DNA of 64,000 nucleotides from Paraspadella gotoi. Its lineage: Eukaryota; Chaetognatha. Location of the stretch: assembly GCA_051294375.1 (NCBI GenBank), contig CM119270.1, forward strand, positions 6,514,503 through 6,578,502, written 5' to 3'. The position numbers and the translations under genes are program-made. Positions 59,925 to 64,000 of the stretch are shown piece after piece (the first letter of the stretch is position 1; each line of letters starts with the position of its first letter). Under the pieces are notes generated by a model that was not told the DNA's origin, ran no database searches, and worked only from the letters and a program-made list of their open reading frames with translations.

Positions 59925-61374
59925 AGAGACGAGAGAGTTGACGAGATAGGAGGAGAGAGAGATGGAGATGAGAGAGAGAGAGATAAGATGGTTGCTAAGA
60001 AATGTGTATTTTTAAGCGTTCCCATGAGGCTTTCTAAAGATTTCTTTGGAACATGCGTTGCCACTTATTTTTTTTCTTTCAAAATAGCAACTATTTATAT
60101 CAACGCCTCGAAAGAACATTTTCTATTTTGAGGCAGCTCGATCGCAATGTACTCGATGGCCCACCAAGATTGATTTTCTTTTGATGATGCCGCTTCGATT
60201 CACGCCTGATTTGGTATTTTTAATCGGCGCGTACGCATCAATTCTGTCTTCGTGCACGTTATGATATTTTGCCGGAATTTTTTATTTTTATTTCCCACGG
60301 TAGACAATCAGGCGAGGGCGATTTTACGGCGCTTGAACCAATTTTCTATTGGTTGTACCTGGCCGATTTTATTTCGATGGCATTTCTTGCAAAATCGATT
60401 ATGTTCATCTACTGAAAAAAAATCTATTTTGATGGTCCGAGAATGATTCGTTTCGTAAGACACTGGAGCAATTATTTTGGTTAGCGCAAGAGAAATTTCA
60501 ATGTGAATTAAGGATATTCCAGATGATGGCACTAAATAATTATATTTAATATACCGCAGCGATATATTTTCGATGGCACCGAGAGATTCTATATCTGTAT
60601 AGCAGGAGCTGAATTTGATTTTGATGCCACTGGAAGCTATTTTTTTTTTCTGGTTTGCTCCTCACTTGATGATTTCTATTTTCAAACCTCGCGATGTTTA
60701 CATAGTTTTGACGCGAAAGTTGGAAGCAAGAGACGAGAATCGGCGCCACCGTTGAGGAATTCTTCGGGGTATTGCGTTTGGCTGGACGGAAAATGTTAAG
60801 AGGCGTTTTATATGAATTACTATGGATAGTTACTTTAATTCAATTATTTTCTCTATTAATTGTTTAGAAAAAATTAAAAGACCAACTCAAGATTATTACT
60901 ACTTCAATTAAACATTAAGGGTAAATTCTTTTAAATTATGAAAAAAAAAAATGGAAGATTGAAAGCAAAAGACGCATCCTTAATTTAATCTTTATATAAT
61001 ATTTTGGCGAATATTGCCTGGCCATGACCCGTCATACACCTTATATTTAATTTTAACTTTTAGCAATTTTAAGTTTAGCCAAGCCATTCCTCTCACATAT
61101 CTATCTCCTCTTTTTAAAACCTCGACAATGGCTTCACATTTGTCCTAACATTTAAAACGGTCAATCCTTCGATCCCAGTTTAAGAAAATACCCTCAACCC
61201 TCTAACTTCTTCTCCCTCCACTTCACCCAATTCTCTCGCCTTGGTTAAGGTCTGCCTCGCCCCACTTCTTTTCCTTTCGCTCTTTTTCGCCGCCAAAAGC
61301 GACTCACCTTCATTTTTTTATCATAAAAAACTCGAGAAAAAACTCTCGACTGAAAAAAAAAAAAAAAAGTTTTA
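59671..61374. other. Non-coding with (GA)n
   Basis: (GA)n 59846-59985. 60130-60780 is unique DNA with irregularly spaced TTTTGATGGC-like motifs and short open frames; no gene recognised. Confidence 0.4.
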
Positions 61375-61442
61375 GCCGGCGGGTCTTGCAGCGCGGCTCG
61401 GCCGGCGTGGCGCGGCTGTAAGCCGGCACAGAGCGGCGACTT
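61375..61442. other. GC-rich patch with GCCGG repeats
   Basis: About 65 bp of GCCGGCGGG, GGCTCGGCCGGCGTGG and CCGGCACAGAGCGGCG in AT-rich surroundings, after a long A run. Function unknown. Confidence 0.3.
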
Positions 61443-61772
61443 TGATCCGCGCCTTAAAGATTTTCTTTTTTTTTTTTAAAGAAAGAGAGCAGAGAGAGAA
61501 AATGGAAATTTTTTTTGAGTTTCTAAAATTCGTCGGCGTCGGACACTTTTTATCTTTTTTTATGCTTCATGAACTTACAATTTTGAGGCCAAAAACGTTC
61601 TTGCCGACATTTGAAAGGCCGTTTTCATTTTGGAACTCTTGCGGAAAAATATGCGGATTTAGAAAAAAAAACAACTTTTTTTCTCCAAAAAGCTCTCAGG
61701 AAAGAAAAAAAAAGAAAAAAAAACCTGACGTAAACCTGATACCTTACCATGGGGGATGTTTCTACTCTCTCT

Positions 61773-61821
<49 letters not shown>

Positions 61822-61882
61822 CCTCTCTTCTCTCTCTCTCTCTCTCTCTCTCTGCTCTCTCTTTCTCTCTCTCTCTCCTCTC

Positions 61883-61913
<31 letters not shown>

Positions 61914-62775
61914 TTCGCCCTTTATTTCACGGCGATTACCATTTTGTTGACCCAAGCCGGAAAAATCCTCTCGGAGAAGAGAAAATTCCTCTCCATTTGT
62001 TTTGGGCTTTCTTGGAAAACTGCATTTGAACGGGAAAAGATCTCCACTGGGGAATGAATGTTGTTTTTGAACGAATGAAGGGTAAGAGAGAGAAAGAGAG
62101 GGAGGGCTAGTATTCGAACAATCTGCTGTAATAATTTACTATTTAAAAAAAAGAATGAAGGATCAATCAATAAATTTTGCCTTGCTGTCATTTTCGGAAC
62201 AAAGTATTGGATGGATGGGATAAATAAAAAAAATGGTAAAGTATTTTAGGAGAAAACCAGTTTGATAGTCAAACACACGATTTTATTGACAAATCGTGCT
62301 TTGACTTATCAAACTGTTTTTCCATAAAAAATTCCTAAAACACAACGAAACGAAAGTAAAATCAATACAATGTCTACTAATTACTACGAATTTTAAATCT
62401 GTTTCGGTCAATTTATTTGATGACATTTAATATTGAACCTTTTAATAAATAAAAGTATTTTTGGTTTAAAAATATTTCGATCCACCCCACAACGTAAATT
62501 TTGCCACCAAAAATACGTTATTTTTTACCAAAAAAAAAAATGTGTTGATTTATTGGCATTTTTATGTTGAGTGTGTACCAATTCTATGGAAATTTAGGAG
62601 AGTAGCGAAAAATGAAGCTATTCCGTCCATTCCATTAAAATTTCCATAAAAAAGAGTCGTTATTTTATTCTAATAAATTCACTGAAATAATCGCTTCCTT
62701 TCTCTCCAACATCGCGAGTTTCGATGAACCTCGCATTCACGGACGACCATGGACCCTTATAATTTTTTTTTCCAG
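61443..62775. other. Non-coding with a large (CT)n array
   Basis: (CT)n 61766-61917 and AT-rich DNA. The 195-codon plus frame at 61442 passes through the repeat and is discounted. Confidence 0.45.
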
Positions 62776-62884
62776 TTTCCATTCATTCGCTGAGAACGAC
62801 GCTTCCGAGTCGACCTGTTTTATCCGCCTGAGCAATGCGCCCCTTCTATTGTTTCACTTCCTGGCGGAAATAGATAAAAGATAA
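62776..62884 (+). CDS. Possible terminal exon, unknown protein (partial)
   Basis: After a pyrimidine tract and acceptor (TTTTTTTTTCCAG) one frame stays open for 35 codons: FHSFAENDASEST, CFIRLSNAPLLLFHF, LAEIDKR, then TAA. Composition is balanced and GC is higher than in the flanks. The antisense strand also has a ~33-codon open frame here, so coding status and strand are uncertain. No homology recognised. Confidence 0.2.
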
Positions 62885-63353
62885 CCACGCGGCTGATCAA
62901 CGTCACAGGCCTCACAGTTTTTTTTAATTATGTTTGTGTCTTCTTTTAATTCAAATTTATATATATTAGGTTATTCGGATTCTACAGCGAGTGGAAGTTA
63001 AGGTCCAGTTTTTCTTAATATTTTTACATTAAAAAAAAAAATTAAGTTTCTATGTTTCTCCCAACCACCAGTAAAATCTTCCTCGCTCTTTCTCTTTCCT
63101 GCCCCTTTCTCTCTGTCCTTTTGTGACGGGGAGATCCAAAACACGAAAGGAAGGAAAAATAAAAAAGGCGAGAGAAAAAAAGGGAAAGAAAAAAGGCGAA
63201 AGATGGAGAAGAGATGAGCGGACAACAAAGGCTGAGGACTGAAAGGTTTATGGACTGCCTCCTCAGCCCTTTAGCTGGACGGTGACAGAACAGAAGTTAA
63301 CTCTCTACTCTCTCTCTCTGCTCTCTCTCTCTCTCTCTCTCTCTCTCATCTCT

Positions 63354-63391
<38 letters not shown>

Positions 63392-64000
63392 CTCCTACCA
63401 TTCCTCCCCTTTCTTTTCTCAAGTTTAACCGAGAGGCAGTAAAAGTAGCCTAAGTAGCAAACCTTCACGTACAGGAGAGAAACATAATTGACCTTTTGCA
63501 GTTCTAAGATGTGTCTTAAACTGGGGAGGGAGATGGGGTTAACAAAAAGAGCGAGAGAGGAGAGCAGAGAGAGAGAGAGAAAAGAAGAGAGAGAGAGAGG
63601 CGAGAAGAGAGAGACGAGAGAGGAGAAGAGACGAGAGAGACGAAGAGAGTGTGAATGAAGACTAGACAGCGTTACAGAGAAGAAGGAGTCCGAACCTTTG
63701 CATGCGTACCTTTGACTTATTCAGTCTCTTCCCATTGACGTGGAATGGAGTCATATTTCAACTGGAGTTCCTTCTATTTCCTTATTTCTTTTCTTTTTTT
63801 AAAAAGGAAAGATTTAAGATTTTATATCTATCAATCTGTTCTTCTTCACAAAAAAAAGAGAAAGAGGGGGATGAGAGCCAGAGAAATAGACGGAGAGAGA
63901 GAACTAGAGAGAGAGAGAAATAGAGAGAGAGAGAAATATGAGAGAGAGAGAGAAAATACGAAGAAGAGAAGAAAGAGAGAGATGAGAGGAGAGAGAGAGA
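62885..64000. repeat. (CT)n then (GA)n tracts
   Basis: (CT)n 63299-63393 and interrupted (GA)n 63551-63650 and 63880-64000. No gene recognised. Confidence 0.6.

Noticed and set aside
60130-60780. Tandem repeat based on TTTTGATGGC
   Set aside because: Motif spacing is irregular (about 33 to 190 bp) and flanking bases do not align, so it is probably coincidence.

Overview
This is eukaryotic, almost certainly animal, nuclear DNA from a gapped draft assembly. The signs are very low coding density, a compact gene with GT-AG introns and phase-compatible exons, an A/B-box SINE-like element, a MITE-like element, LTR retrotransposon ends, and extreme microsatellite load ((AG/CT)n, (ACG/CGT)n, (TTTC)n, (ATT)n, (ATTC)n). 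Microsatellite-dense DNA of this kind is common in invertebrates such as crustaceans, but nothing here fixes the taxon. There are no bacterial-style genes, operons, CRISPR arrays or rRNA genes.

Layout. 1-20 kb: AT-rich intergenic DNA with simple repeats, a G-rich minisatellite (3.5 kb), one MITE-like copy (3.8-4.4 kb), a duplicated block beside a gap (5.8-6.6 kb), a possible coding exon (10.0 kb) and an LTR-end/primer-binding-site junction (17.2 kb). 20-31 kb: (ATTC)n and (GAC)n arrays, then a 7-kb mosaic of direct and inverted duplicated blocks (21.6-28.4 kb) in which one copy carries a private hairpin minisatellite; a CpG-rich promoter-like patch lies at 31 kb. 31-42 kb: short minisatellites, a tandem pair of tRNA-like SINE units (33.8-34.5 kb), the one convincing gene (36.8-37.7 kb, minus strand: a 203-aa secreted protein with a discoidin/F5-8C-like domain), a degenerate copy of its first exon, a fuller copy of the MITE-like element (38.1-38.8 kb), and an LTR with duplicated CCAAT boxes ending against 40 nt of tRNA-Leu complement (40.95-41.4 kb). 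42-53.5 kb: a clean block (42.0-44.1 kb) and an indel-rich second version of it (44.5-47.7 kb), a 1-kb G-quadruplex-prone minisatellite (49.4-50.4 kb), and further paired duplications. 53.5-64 kb: more simple repeats, a second promoter-like patch (55.7 kb), a possible 75-codon exon on the minus strand (57.05-57.28 kb) and a possible short terminal exon (62.8 kb).

At least 24 N-gaps interrupt the sequence. Many sit inside microsatellites or exactly at duplication junctions, and several duplicated copies differ mainly by scattered one-base insertions. Much of the apparent segmental duplication may therefore come from assembly or gap filling rather than biology. Apart from the discoidin-like gene, nearly all long open frames are by-products of stop-free (CT)n, (TTTC)n, GA-rich or N-filled sequence. 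No genes were found that act together in a pathway.
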